DNA from: Streptomyces cinnabarinus | Lineage (GTDB): Bacteria; Actinomycetota; Actinomycetes; Streptomycetales; Streptomycetaceae | Direction of reading: 5' to 3' | Length of the DNA: 64,000 nt | NCBI RefSeq assembly: GCF_027270315.1 | Contig: NZ_CP114413.1 | Location: 6,324,001 to 6,388,000 of the forward strand | Shown here: in pieces, positions 8,394 through 16,883 of the stretch | Layout of the letters: each line of letters opens with the position of its first letter | Numbering within the stretch: position 1 is the first letter of the stretch | The notes under the pieces: model-generated | Seen by the model: the letters and a program-made list of their open reading frames with translations, nothing else | Told to the model about the DNA's origin: nothing | Databases searched by the model: none | Position numbers and translations under genes: made by a program

Positions 8394-9809
8394 GTGACCA
8401 GCACAGCGCAGGCGCCCCAGTCAGGAGCGAAGGCGACGCACCCCGAACACCTCGGGCACGTCGTCTTCATCACCGCGGCGGCGGCCATGGGTGGCTTCCT
8501 CTTCGGCTATGACAGCTCCGTCATCAACGGGGCCAACGGCGGTATCCAGGACCGGTTCGACCTCAGCTCCGGCGTCACCGGTACCGTCGCCGCCAGCGCC
8601 CTGCTCGGCAGCGCCCTCGGCGCGGCGATCGCCGGCCGGATCGCGGACCGGATCGGCCGTATCCGGGTCATGCAGATCGCGGCGGTGCTGTTCGCCGTGT
8701 CGGCCGTCGGCTCCGCGCTTCCGTTCGCCGCCTGGGACCTCGCCGCCTGGCGTGTCCTCGGCGGTATAGCCATCGGTATGGCCTCGGTCATCGGCCCCGC
8801 CTACATCGCGGAGGTGGCCCCGCCGGCCTACCGGGGCAGGCTCGCCTCGTTCCAGCAGGCCGCCATCGTCATCGGCATCGCCGTCTCGCAGCTCGTGAAC
8901 TGGGCCATCCTCAACATGGCCGACGGTGCGGAGCGCGGCGAGATCGCGGGCCTGGAGTCCTGGCAGTGGATGCTGGGCGTGATGGTCGTACCGGCCCTCG
9001 TCTACGGCCTGCTGTCCTTCGCCATCCCGGAGTCCCCGCGCTATCTGATCAGCGCCGGCCGCCTCGACGACGCCAAGAAGGTGCTCGCCGACGTCGAGGG
9101 CGACATCGACCTCGACGCCCGGGTCGCCGAGATCGACCAGGCCATGCGCAGCGACCACAAGTCGACGTTCCGGGACCTGCTCGGCGGGAAGTCCGGCCTG
9201 CTGCCGATCGTCTGGATCGGTATCGGCCTCTCCGTCTTCCAGCAGCTGGTCGGCATCAACGTCATCTTCTACTACTCGAACCTGCTGTGGCAGTCCGTCG
9301 GCGTCGACCCGTCGAGCTCGTTCTTCTACTCGTTCGAGACCTCGATCATCAACATCATCGGCACCGTGATCGCGATGATCTTCGTCGACCGCCTCGGCCG
9401 CAAGCCGCTCGCCCTGATCGGCTCGGTGGGCATGGGCATCTCGCTGGCGGCCGCCGCCTGGGCCTTCTCCTACCAGAACGGCAACGACCCGCTGCCGACC
9501 GCGCAGGGTGCCGTGGCGCTGATCGCCGCCAACGCCTTCGTGCTCTTCTTCGCCCTGTCCTGGGGTGTCGTGGTCTGGGTCATGCTCGGTGAGGTCTTCC
9601 CGAACAAGATCCGCGCCGCCGCCCTCGGAGTGGCCGCCTCGGCCCAGTGGATCGCCAACTGGGTCATCACGATCACCTTCCCGGACCTGGCCGAGTGGAA
9701 CCTCTCGCTCACCTACGTCATGTACGCGGTGTTCGCCTTCCTCTCCATCCCCTTCATCCTCAAGTTCGTGCCCGAGACCAAGGGCAAGAAGCTGGAGGAC
9801 ATGGGCTGA
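8394..9809 (+). CDS. glcP: Sugar porter MFS permease, glucose permease GlcP-like
   Basis: A 471-residue sugar/H+ symporter of the MFS sugar porter family. The family motifs are present in order: GFLFGYDSSVING in helix 1, RIADRIGRIR in the first cytoplasmic loop, PESPRYL before the central loop, QQLVGINVIFYYSNLLW in helix 7, DRLGRKPL in the second half-loop and PETKGKKLEDM at the C-terminus. The GTG start at 8394 has AGGAG at 8383-8387. In S. coelicolor the gene next to smc is the major glucose permease that supplies glucose kinase and carbon repression; the same role is inferred here. Regulation is probably by a repressor at the sites in its promoter. Confidence 0.9.
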   Translation: MTSTAQAPQSGAKATHPEHLGHVVFITAAAAMGGFLFGYDSSVINGANGGIQDRFDLSSGVTGTVAASALLGSALGAAIAGRIADRIGRIRVMQIAAVLFAVSAVGSALPFAAWDLAAWRVLGGIAIGMASVIGPAYIAEVAPPAYRGRLASFQQAAIVIGIAVSQLVNWAILNMADGAERGEIAGLESWQWMLGVMVVPALVYGLLSFAIPESPRYLISAGRLDDAKKVLADVEGDIDLDARVAEIDQAMRSDHKSTFRDLLGGKSGLLPIVWIGIGLSVFQQLVGINVIFYYSNLLWQSVGVDPSSSFFYSFETSIINIIGTVIAMIFVDRLGRKPLALIGSVGMGISLAAAAWAFSYQNGNDPLPTAQGAVALIAANAFVLFFALSWGVVVWVMLGEVFPNKIRAAALGVAASAQWIANWVITITFPDLAEWNLSLTYVMYAVFAFLSIPFILKFVPETKGKKLEDMG

Positions 9810-9885
9810 CGCTCCGCAGGGAGCCCCCCGGACGCGGGGAGAAGGGCCACATCCCCGCTGCCCCTCTCCTCGTACTTGTAGGACA

Positions 9886-9925
9886 CGTACTGCCTCGGCT
9901 CGGTCAGGAGAGCCGGGGCAGTACG
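9886..9925. terminator. Bidirectional hairpin between glcP and the convergent luciferase-like gene
   Basis: A 15-bp stem with one mismatch, CGTACTGCCTCGGCT (9886-9900) against AGCCGGGGCAGTACG (9911-9925). It spans the stop codon of the convergent minus-strand gene. There is no clear U tract, which is common for streptomycete terminators. Confidence 0.5.
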
Positions 9926-10872
9926 TCTTCGCACAGCAGCCGCAGACTGCGCCAGCCCTCCTCGACCGGCATCCCGCCGCACAGCGGATGCAGCACCAGG
10001 TTGTCCAGGCCCAGGGCCACGCACTGCCCGGGCGTCACCACCCGGTACACGCCCTCCGCGCGCAGCTCCTCGACCGTGCCCGCCGCCGACCGGACCGCCG
10101 AGCGGATGTCGCCCGACTGCCAGGAGGCGTACGTCCGCGCCTCGTGCAGGAAGTGCTCGCCGTACCGCGCCCAGGTCCGGTCCGGGTCCTCGGCGATGTG
10201 CAGCAGCGGAGTCTCGGCGGCCGGCATCATCGTCCAGCCCTCGGTGCCGTACTCGATGAGCCGCTCCTTGTAGTACGCCTCCAGCTCCGGCAGATGCGCG
10301 CTGGGGAAGAACGGCAGGCCCAGGCGGGCGGCCCGGCGTGCGGCGGCCTTCGAGGAGCCGCCGACCAGCAGCAGCGGGTGCGGTTCGGTGAAGGGGCGCG
10401 GGGTGACCCGTACGGTCCGGCCGCGGTACTCGAACGGCTCGCCGGTCCAGGCGTTCAGCAGGGTCTCCAGCAGTTCGTCCTGGAGTCTGCCGCGCCGCTT
10501 CCAGTCCACGTCGAAGAGGGCGTACTCCTCGGGGCGGTACCCGATCCCGGCGACCGTCACCAGACGGCCGGCGCCGAGCAGGTCCAGTACGGCGATGTCC
10601 TCGGCGAGACGCAGCGGGTCGTGCAGCGGGCCGATGATCGCCGAGACCGTGACCGCGAGGCGCTTCGTCGCGCCGAAGACCGCCGCGGCCAAGGCGAACG
10701 GCGACGGCAGCCAGTTGTTGTCGACGCCGTGGTGCTCCTCGGTCTGGACCGTGGTGACGCCGTGCTCGTCGGCGTACCCGGCCATCTCCAGGGCGGTGCG
10801 GTAGCGCGCGGCGAGCGAGGCGGGGGTGGCGCCGGGCTCGACGAGATTGAAGCGGACGACCGTGACGGGCAT
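9904..10872 (-). CDS. LLM-class (luciferase-like) flavin-dependent oxidoreductase
   Basis: A 322-residue protein with the bacterial luciferase-like TIM barrel. Recognisable parts are the N-terminal strand VTVVRFNLVEPG, the segment VQTEEHHGVDNNWLPSPF (EHH), the sugar-phosphate/flavin region AEDIAVLDLLGAGRLVTVAGIGY and LLVGGSSKAAARRAARLGLPF. The family uses FMNH2 or F420 with diverse substrates; substrate and cofactor cannot be fixed here. It is convergent with glcP and divergent from ftsY. The equivalent gene lies between glcP and ftsY in other streptomycetes, so it belongs to the core and not to recent transfer. Confidence 0.87.
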   Translation of the reverse strand: MPVTVVRFNLVEPGATPASLAARYRTALEMAGYADEHGVTTVQTEEHHGVDNNWLPSPFALAAAVFGATKRLAVTVSAIIGPLHDPLRLAEDIAVLDLLGAGRLVTVAGIGYRPEEYALFDVDWKRRGRLQDELLETLLNAWTGEPFEYRGRTVRVTPRPFTEPHPLLLVGGSSKAAARRAARLGLPFFPSAHLPELEAYYKERLIEYGTEGWTMMPAAETPLLHIAEDPDRTWARYGEHFLHEARTYASWQSGDIRSAVRSAAGTVEELRAEGVYRVVTPGQCVALGLDNLVLHPLCGGMPVEEGWRSLRLLCEDVLPRLS

Positions 10873-10974
10873 GGGGTCCCCCTTCACCGGGCGGGTGGGG
10901 GAGGAGATTAGCTGACGGTGTGTCAGACATCCAGAGGGGTGTCCCCGTACTCCATGGCCGATACTGGACGGGTT

Positions 10975-12186
10975 ATGGACATCGTCATCCTTGCTGTAGT
11001 CATCGCCGTGGTCGTGCTCGGTGCGCTCGGCGGGCTCGTCGTCGGCAGCCGGCGCAAGAAGCAGCTGCCCCCGCCGCCCCCCGCAGCGCCCGACCTCACC
11101 GCCCCTCCGGCCGAGCCGCACGTCGGCGACGAGGCCGAGACCCCGCGCGACGAACCGCGCCGGACGATAGAGGAGGTGGACCTGCCCGACGGCTCGGCCC
11201 CGGCCGCCGTCGAGGAACCGCCCGTAGTCGAAGAGCTCCCGCCGGCCGAGATCGAGGTCCCGGAGCCCACCGCGGGCCGTCTGGTCCGGCTCCGCGCCCG
11301 TCTCTCCCGCTCCCAGAACGCCCTCGGAAAGGGCCTGCTCACGCTGCTCTCGCGCGAGCACCTGGACGACGACACCTGGGAGGAGATCGAGGACACGCTG
11401 CTCACCGCCGACGTCGGTGTGCTGCCCACCCAGGAGCTGGTCGAGGGCCTGCGCGAGCGGGTCAAGGTGCTCGGCACCCGGACCCCCGCGGAGCTGCGCG
11501 GCCTGCTGCGCGAGGAGCTGCTCAAGCTGGTCGGCACCGACCTGGACCGGACCGTGAAGACCGAGCCGGAGGACCGCAAGCCCGGCATCGTGATGGTCGT
11601 CGGCGTCAACGGCACCGGCAAGACCACCACCACCGGCAAGCTGGCCCGGGTCCTGGTCGCCGACGGCAACACCGTCGTCCTGGGTGCCGCCGACACCTTC
11701 CGGGCCGCCGCCGCCGACCAGCTCCAGACCTGGGGCGAGCGGGTCGGCGCCCACACCGTGCGCGGTCCGGAGGCCGGTGACCCCGCCTCCGTCGCCTTCG
11801 ACGCGGTGAAGGAGGGCAAGGAGATGGACTGCGACGTCGTCCTCATCGACACCGCGGGCCGGCTGCACACCAAGACCGGGCTAATGGACGAGCTCGGCAA
11901 GGTCAAGCGGGTCGTGGAGAAGCACGCGCCGCTCGACGAGGTGCTCCTGGTCCTGGACGCGACGACCGGACAGAACGGTCTCGTGCAGGCCCGGGTGTTC
12001 GCCGAGGTCGTGGACATCACCGGCATCGTGCTGACCAAGCTGGACGGTACGGCCAAGGGCGGCATCGTGATCGCCGTGCAGCGCGAGCTGGGCGTGCCGG
12101 TCAAGCTGATCGGTCTGGGCGAGGGCCCGGACGATCTGGCGCCGTTCGAGCCGGAGGCGTTCGTGGATGCGCTTATCGGAGAGTGA
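10975..12186 (+). CDS. ftsY: Signal recognition particle receptor FtsY
   Basis: A 403-residue SRP-type GTPase. An N-terminal hydrophobic helix (MDIVILAVVIAVVVLGALGG) anchors it in the membrane. An acidic, Pro-rich linker follows, then the helical N domain and the G domain with GVNGTGKTTTTGKLA (P-loop), DTFRAAAADQL, DTAGRLHT and TKLDGTAKGG, ending in the typical GEGPDDLAPFEPEAFVDALIGE. FtsY receives the Ffh-ribosome-nascent chain complex at the membrane. The partner ffh is in this window at 19418. The ATG at 10975 gives the expected N-terminal anchor. Confidence 0.97.
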   Translation: MDIVILAVVIAVVVLGALGGLVVGSRRKKQLPPPPPAAPDLTAPPAEPHVGDEAETPRDEPRRTIEEVDLPDGSAPAAVEEPPVVEELPPAEIEVPEPTAGRLVRLRARLSRSQNALGKGLLTLLSREHLDDDTWEEIEDTLLTADVGVLPTQELVEGLRERVKVLGTRTPAELRGLLREELLKLVGTDLDRTVKTEPEDRKPGIVMVVGVNGTGKTTTTGKLARVLVADGNTVVLGAADTFRAAAADQLQTWGERVGAHTVRGPEAGDPASVAFDAVKEGKEMDCDVVLIDTAGRLHTKTGLMDELGKVKRVVEKHAPLDEVLLVLDATTGQNGLVQARVFAEVVDITGIVLTKLDGTAKGGIVIAVQRELGVPVKLIGLGEGPDDLAPFEPEAFVDALIGE

Positions 12187-12203
12187 CAACCGCTGTCGCG
12201 AAG

Positions 12204-12242
12204 AAGCGCCCGCCCCAAGGTCCAGTTGGTGGCGGGCGCTTT
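12204..12242. terminator. Terminator between convergent ftsY and the prim-pol-like gene
   Basis: A perfect 11-bp stem AAGCGCCCGCC (12204-12214) with GGCGGGCGCTT (12231-12241), with further CCAA/TTGG pairing inside the loop. It lies just before the stop of the convergent gene at 12256. Confidence 0.8.
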
Positions 12243-12255
12243 GTCGTGTGCCGCG

Positions 12256-12912
12256 CTACGCGCGGGAGCGGTGCGCCACGTACGCCAGCGTCCCCAGGAG
12301 CAGTCGCGCGGCGGGCGGCTTCGTCGCCGAGTCCAGGGCGGGGGAGCGCAGCCAGCGCACCGGGCCGAGGCCGCCGCGGTCGGACGGCGGGGCCGTGATG
12401 TGCGTGCCGGGGCCCAGGCCCCGCAGGTCCAGGGAGGTCGGGTCGTCCCAGCCCATGCGGTAGAGCAGTTCGGGGAGTTCGGCGGCGGCGCCGGGGGCGA
12501 CGAAGAAGTGCGCGCGGCCGTCGGGTGTGGCGGTGACCGGGCCGACCGGCAGGCCCATCCGCTCCAGCCGGGCCAGCGCGCGGCGCCCGGCCGGTTCGGC
12601 CACCTCGATCACGTCGAACGCCCGGCCGACCGCCAGCATCATCGCGGCGCCGGGGAACTCCGCCCAGGTGCGGGTCGCCTCGTCCAGGGTGGCGCCGGCC
12701 GGGACCTGGGAGGCGAAGTCCAGGGGGTGCGCGCCGGGTTCACGGCAGTCCGCCCGGCCGCAGGAGCAGGCGCCTGCCGCCGCCCGTGCGCCCGGCACCA
12801 CGTCCCAGCCCCACAGTCCGGTGAACTCGGCGACGGCGGTGCACTCCGACGGACGGCCGCGTCGGCGCGTGCCGGAACGGATCTCGCGGATGCCGGCGAT
12901 CGTGAAGCCCAT
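12256..12912 (-). CDS. Bifunctional DNA primase/polymerase-like protein
   Basis: A 218-residue protein that resembles the N-terminal prim-pol domain seen in actinobacterial primase/polymerase proteins. It has the start AVAEFTGLWGWDVVPGARA, a small Cys cluster (CSCGRADC) followed by GAHPLDFASQ, and the strand FDVIEVAEPAGRRALARLERMG. A C-terminal GTHITAPPSDRGGLGPVRW completes the fold. In related proteins the domain makes primers or extends DNA, but several conserved acidic residues cannot be checked without an alignment, so activity is uncertain. It is convergent with ftsY and divergent from nsdA. Confidence 0.7.
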   Translation of the reverse strand: MGFTIAGIREIRSGTRRRGRPSECTAVAEFTGLWGWDVVPGARAAAGACSCGRADCREPGAHPLDFASQVPAGATLDEATRTWAEFPGAAMMLAVGRAFDVIEVAEPAGRRALARLERMGLPVGPVTATPDGRAHFFVAPGAAAELPELLYRMGWDDPTSLDLRGLGPGTHITAPPSDRGGLGPVRWLRSPALDSATKPPAARLLLGTLAYVAHRSRA

Positions 12913-13369
12913 GCCCCCTCCAACGGGCCCGGCGCGTCGGTGGTTACGACGCGGATTCGGATCGTGACCCTCTGTGTCCACCCTGGGTGTTCCGGCGCCC
13001 GGCTCCACGCACTCCGGACGGCGCTCGGAAGCGCCCCGGGTGGTGCGCCCGGCGGTGCGCGCCCCTGGGTGCATCGCTCCGCCCACTCCCGGTGGTCCTA
13101 TGTCAAGTGAATCGTGCGGAGGCGACCGTGAGTTCATTCGAAGGGGTGGCGAATGGTGGCGTTTCCGGGATCGCCATGGCTGGACGGGTGATCGTAGGAT
13201 TACTTTGAGTGCACGAGTCCTGGGGGCAATTGCACTTGTGGGTATGCCGGAGGCAACTCGGCTTTCCGTTCGAAGGGTGAGAACTTCCGGACGGGCGGCC
13301 GTATTTACCGGCATTCTGATAGGGCTTGGCGCACTCGGTGACAAGTGGTCCAAGGGATGGGGGCTTCCA
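12913..13369. other. Intergenic region between the prim-pol-like gene and nsdA
   Basis: These 457 bases lie between divergent genes. Compared with the flanking coding DNA the part from about 13100 to 13370 is noticeably less GC-rich, as expected for a promoter region. An upstream in-frame extension of nsdA through this stretch was rejected because AAGGGATGGGGG precedes the GTG at 13370. I see no further convincing gene or repeat. Confidence 0.5.
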
Positions 13370-14851
13370 GTGAGCGGCACCAGCGGAAGCGACACGAACG
13401 CTCTGAACGCTGACAAGCGCCCGAACGAGCTGCTCACGTCCTGGTTCGTGCGCAGCGGCTGGTCGAAGGGCGAACTCGCCCGCCAAGTCAACCGCCGGGC
13501 CCGTCAGTTGGGTGCCAACCACATCTCCACCGACACCTCCCGGGTACGCCGCTGGCTGGACGGCGAGAACCCGCGCGAGCCGATCCCGCGGATCCTGTCC
13601 GAGCTGTTCTCCGAACGGTTCGGCTGTGTCGTCTCCGTCGAGGACCTCGGCCTGCGCGCCGCCCGTCAGTCACCGTCGGTGTCCGGAGTGGACCTCCCCT
13701 GGACGGGCCCGCAGACCGTGGCCCTGCTCAGCGAGTTCTCGCGCAGCGACCTGATGCTGGCGCGGCGCGGCTTCCTCGGGACGTCGCTGAGCCTGTCCGC
13801 GGGCCCGTCCCTCATCGAGCCGATGCAGCGCTGGCTGGTCCCCTCCCCGACCGCCCCGCGCGGCGAGCCCGAACCCCCCGCCCAACTCCGCCGCGGCCGG
13901 CTCTCCAAGCCCGAACTGGAGCTGCTGGAGTCCACCACCGTGATGTTCCGGCAGTGGGACGCCCAGTGCGGCGGCGGCCTGCGCCGCAAGGCCGTCGTCG
14001 GCCAACTGCACGAGGTGACCGACCTCCTCCAGGAACCCCAGCCCGAGTCGACCACCCGCATCCTCTTCAAGGTCGCCGCCGAACTCGCCGAACTGGCCGG
14101 CTGGATGTCCTACGACGTCGGCCTCCAGCCCACGGCCCAGAAGTACTTCGTGCTCGCCCTGCACGCCGCGAAGGAGGCCGGCGACCGCCCCCTCGGCTCC
14201 TACGTCCTGTCCAGCATGAGCCGCCAGATGATCCACCTCGGCCGCCCCGACGACGCCCTCGAACTGGTCCACCTCGCCCAGTACGGCAGCCGGGACTGCG
14301 CGAGCCCGCGCACCCAGTCGATGCTGTATGCGATGGAGGCCCGCGCGTACGCCAACATGGGCCAGCCCGGCAAGTGCAAGAGGGCCGTACGGATGGCCGA
14401 GGACACCTTCGCCGAGGCCGAGGAGTGGGACGAGCCCGACCCCGACTGGATCCGCTTCTTCTCCGAGGCCGAGCTGTACGGCGAGAACTCCCACTCCTAC
14501 CGCGACCTCGCCTATGTCGCGGGCCGTAGCCCGACCTACGCCTCGCTGGCCGAGCCGCTGATGCAGCGGGCCGTCGACCTCTTCGCCAAGGACAGCGAGC
14601 ACCAGCGCTCCTACGCGCTGAACCTCATCGGTATGGCCACGGTCCATCTCCTCAGGCGCGAGCCGGAGCGCAGCGCGCAGTACGCCACCGACGCCATGCA
14701 GATCGCCAAGAAGGTGCGCTCCGAGCGCGTCAACACCCGGATCCGCAAGACGGTCGACACGGCCGTACGCGATTTCGGTGATCTGCACGAGGTCGTGGAC
14801 CTCACCGACCGGCTCGCCATCGAGCTGCCCGAGACCGCCGAGGCGGTCTGA
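13370..14851 (+). CDS. nsdA: NsdA, negative regulator of sporulation and antibiotic production
   Basis: A 493-residue soluble protein whose sequence and neighbours (ftsY before, amtB after) match nsdA of S. coelicolor, a gene reported to repress sporulation and antibiotic synthesis. The N-terminal part (LTSWFVRSGWSKGELARQVNRRARQLG ... DTSRVRRWLDGE) looks like a helix-turn-helix of the XRE type. The central and C-terminal parts are helical and TPR-like (KYFVLALHAAKEAGDRPLGSYV, AMEARAYANMGQPGKCKRAV). The GTG at 13370 was chosen for its purine-rich ribosome binding site. Its mode of action is unknown. Confidence 0.88.
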   Translation: MSGTSGSDTNALNADKRPNELLTSWFVRSGWSKGELARQVNRRARQLGANHISTDTSRVRRWLDGENPREPIPRILSELFSERFGCVVSVEDLGLRAARQSPSVSGVDLPWTGPQTVALLSEFSRSDLMLARRGFLGTSLSLSAGPSLIEPMQRWLVPSPTAPRGEPEPPAQLRRGRLSKPELELLESTTVMFRQWDAQCGGGLRRKAVVGQLHEVTDLLQEPQPESTTRILFKVAAELAELAGWMSYDVGLQPTAQKYFVLALHAAKEAGDRPLGSYVLSSMSRQMIHLGRPDDALELVHLAQYGSRDCASPRTQSMLYAMEARAYANMGQPGKCKRAVRMAEDTFAEAEEWDEPDPDWIRFFSEAELYGENSHSYRDLAYVAGRSPTYASLAEPLMQRAVDLFAKDSEHQRSYALNLIGMATVHLLRREPERSAQYATDAMQIAKKVRSERVNTRIRKTVDTAVRDFGDLHEVVDLTDRLAIELPETAEAV

Positions 14852-15177
14852 GAAACCGCGATCCCGCTCGAGCCCCGGCCGCGGGCCGGCCCTCCCGAAC
14901 TGCCCGACTCGGCTCCCCCATGCCAGGTCATCGGAAGGCCGCCCGCGGTCGGCCCATACCTTCTTCCGAAGGTTGCGCCACGATAACGATCGACGGACCC
15001 TTAATCCGGCAGTTCATCGAGGCGTAACACCCAAGGCGCCTTCGTCACGGCGGCGAAACAACGAGGGGCTTCCACCGAAACCGCGCTGCGCCAATCTCAT
15101 GGCGCATAACCGGCCCACCCCTCAATCCGCTCAAGGCTCTGCCCGCACGGGGCCGTACCAACGACGAGGAGACGCCG
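14852..15177 (+). promoter_or_regulatory. amtB upstream region with a GlnR-like box at 15044-15059
   Basis: The 326 bases between nsdA and amtB hold no gene. GTCAC (15044-15048), a 6-bp gap and GAAAC (15055-15059) make a perfect half of the streptomycete GlnR box (GTnAC-n6-GAAAC). A further GTAAC lies upstream at 15024-15028, though its spacing is 2 bp short of the ideal. GlnR is known to activate amtB-glnK-glnD under nitrogen limitation, so this is very likely its binding site. Confidence 0.6.
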
Positions 15178-16518
15178 ATGGCACCAGCCATCACGCTTGC
15201 CGCAGAGACGGAGCTCTCTGCCGCCAACACAGGCTTCATGCTCATCTGCTCCGCCCTGGTGATGCTCATGACCCCGGGCCTGGCCTTCTTCTACGGAGGC
15301 ATGGTCCGCGTCAAAAGCACCCTGAACATGCTGATGATGAGCTTCATCAGCCTGGGGATCATCACCATCCTGTGGGTGCTCTTCGGATTCTCCCTCGCCT
15401 TCGGTGACTCGCACGGCGGGCTCATCGGCTGGACGTCCGACTACGTCGGACTCAGCGGCGTCGGCAACGCCGAACTGTGGGACATCTACAACATCCCCAT
15501 CTATGTCTTCGCCGTCTTCCAGCTGATGTTCGCGATCATCACCCCCGCCCTGATAAGCGGTGCGCTCGCGGACCGCGTGAAGTTCAGCGCCTGGGCGCTG
15601 TTCATCACCCTCTGGGCCGTCATCGTCTACTTCCCGGTCGCGCACTGGGTCTGGGCGCCGTCCGGCGGCTGGGCCTTCGACCTCGGCGTCATCGACTTCG
15701 CCGGTGGTACGGCCGTCCACATCAACGCCGGTGCCGCGGCCCTCGGCGTGATCCTGGTCATCGGCAAGCGGGTCGGCTTCAAGAAGGACCCGATGCGCCC
15801 GCACAGCCTCCCGCTGGTCATGCTCGGCGCCGGTCTGCTGTGGTTCGGCTGGTTCGGCTTCAACGCCGGCTCGTGGCTCGGCAACGACGACGGCGTCGGC
15901 GCGCTGATGTTCGTCAACACTCAGGTCGCCACCGCCGCCGCCATGCTGTCCTGGCTCCTCTACGAGAAGATCCGCCACGGCGCCTTCACCACGCTGGGCG
16001 CCGCCTCCGGCGCGGTCGCCGGTCTGGTCGCCATCACCCCGTCCGGCGGCGCGGTCTCCCCGGTCGGCGCGATCGCGGTCGGCGCCATCGCCGGTCTGCT
16101 CTGCGCCATGGCGGTCGGCCTGAAGTACAAGCTCGGCTACGACGACTCGCTCGACGTCGTCGGCGTGCACCTGGTCGGCGGCATCGTCGGCTCCCTGCTG
16201 GTCGGCTTCTTCGCCAGCGGCAAGGGCCAGTCCGAGGTCGAGGGCCTCTTCTACGGCGGCGGCCTGACCCAGTTCTGGAAGCAGTGCGCCGGTGTCGGTG
16301 CCGTCCTCGCCTACTCCCTGGTCGTCTCCGCGCTGCTCGCCTTCGTCCTCGACAAGACCATCGGCATGCGGGTCTCCGAGGACGACGAGGTGGCCGGCAT
16401 CGACCAGGCCGAGCACGCCGAGACCGCATACGACTTCAGCGGTGCCGGCGGCGGTGCCGCCCGGACCACCGCCCCGGCCCCGGCCGCCGACACGGCGAGC
16501 AAGAAGGTGGACGCATGA
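15178..16518 (+). CDS. amtB: Ammonium transporter AmtB
   Basis: A 446-residue Amt/Mep/Rh channel with about 11 membrane segments. It shows the family motifs MLMTPGLAFFYGGMVR near the N-terminus, DFAGGTAVHINAGAAALGVI and LLWFGWFGFNAGS in the middle, and DVVGVHLVGGIVGSLLVGFF. The two pore His residues of the family lie in the VHINAG and GVHLVGG segments. The acidic cytoplasmic tail (SEDDEVAGIDQAEH) is where PII proteins bind. It overlaps glnK by 4 bp (ATGA), the standard amtB-glnK coupling that lets GlnK block the channel when nitrogen is abundant. Confidence 0.97.
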   Translation: MAPAITLAAETELSAANTGFMLICSALVMLMTPGLAFFYGGMVRVKSTLNMLMMSFISLGIITILWVLFGFSLAFGDSHGGLIGWTSDYVGLSGVGNAELWDIYNIPIYVFAVFQLMFAIITPALISGALADRVKFSAWALFITLWAVIVYFPVAHWVWAPSGGWAFDLGVIDFAGGTAVHINAGAAALGVILVIGKRVGFKKDPMRPHSLPLVMLGAGLLWFGWFGFNAGSWLGNDDGVGALMFVNTQVATAAAMLSWLLYEKIRHGAFTTLGAASGAVAGLVAITPSGGAVSPVGAIAVGAIAGLLCAMAVGLKYKLGYDDSLDVVGVHLVGGIVGSLLVGFFASGKGQSEVEGLFYGGGLTQFWKQCAGVGAVLAYSLVVSALLAFVLDKTIGMRVSEDDEVAGIDQAEHAETAYDFSGAGGGAARTTAPAPAADTASKKVDA

Positions 16519-16853
16519 AGCTCATCACCGCCGTCGTCAAGCCGCACCGGCTCGACGAGATCAAGGAAGCCCTCCAGGCCTTCGGAGTACACGGCCTGAC
16601 GGTCACCGAGGCCAGCGGCTACGGTCGTCAGCGGGGCCACACCGAGGTCTACCGCGGTGCCGAGTACACCGTCGACCTGGTCCCGAAGATCCGCATCGAG
16701 GTCCTCGCCGAGGACGACGACGCCGAGCAGCTGATCGACGTCATCGTCAAGGCGGCCCGCACCGGCAAGATCGGTGACGGCAAGGTCTGGTCCCTGCCGG
16801 TCGAGACGGCCGTACGGGTCCGCACCGGCGAGCGCGGGCCCGACGCGCTCTGA
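16515..16853 (+). CDS. glnK: Nitrogen regulatory protein PII (GlnK)
   Basis: A 112-residue PII protein, the normal family length. It has the N-terminal MKLITAVVKPHRLDEIKEAL, the T-loop with Tyr51 (RGAEYTVDLVPK), and the B- and C-loops AARTGKIGDGKVW and VRVRTGERGPDAL. In Streptomyces Tyr51 is adenylylated (not uridylylated) by GlnD. It overlaps amtB by 4 bp and precedes glnD by 30 bp, so the three form one operon. Confidence 0.97.
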   Translation: MKLITAVVKPHRLDEIKEALQAFGVHGLTVTEASGYGRQRGHTEVYRGAEYTVDLVPKIRIEVLAEDDDAEQLIDVIVKAARTGKIGDGKVWSLPVETAVRVRTGERGPDAL

Positions 16854-16883
16854 ACCGCAGGAAGTGAAGACAGGAGTCGCTGG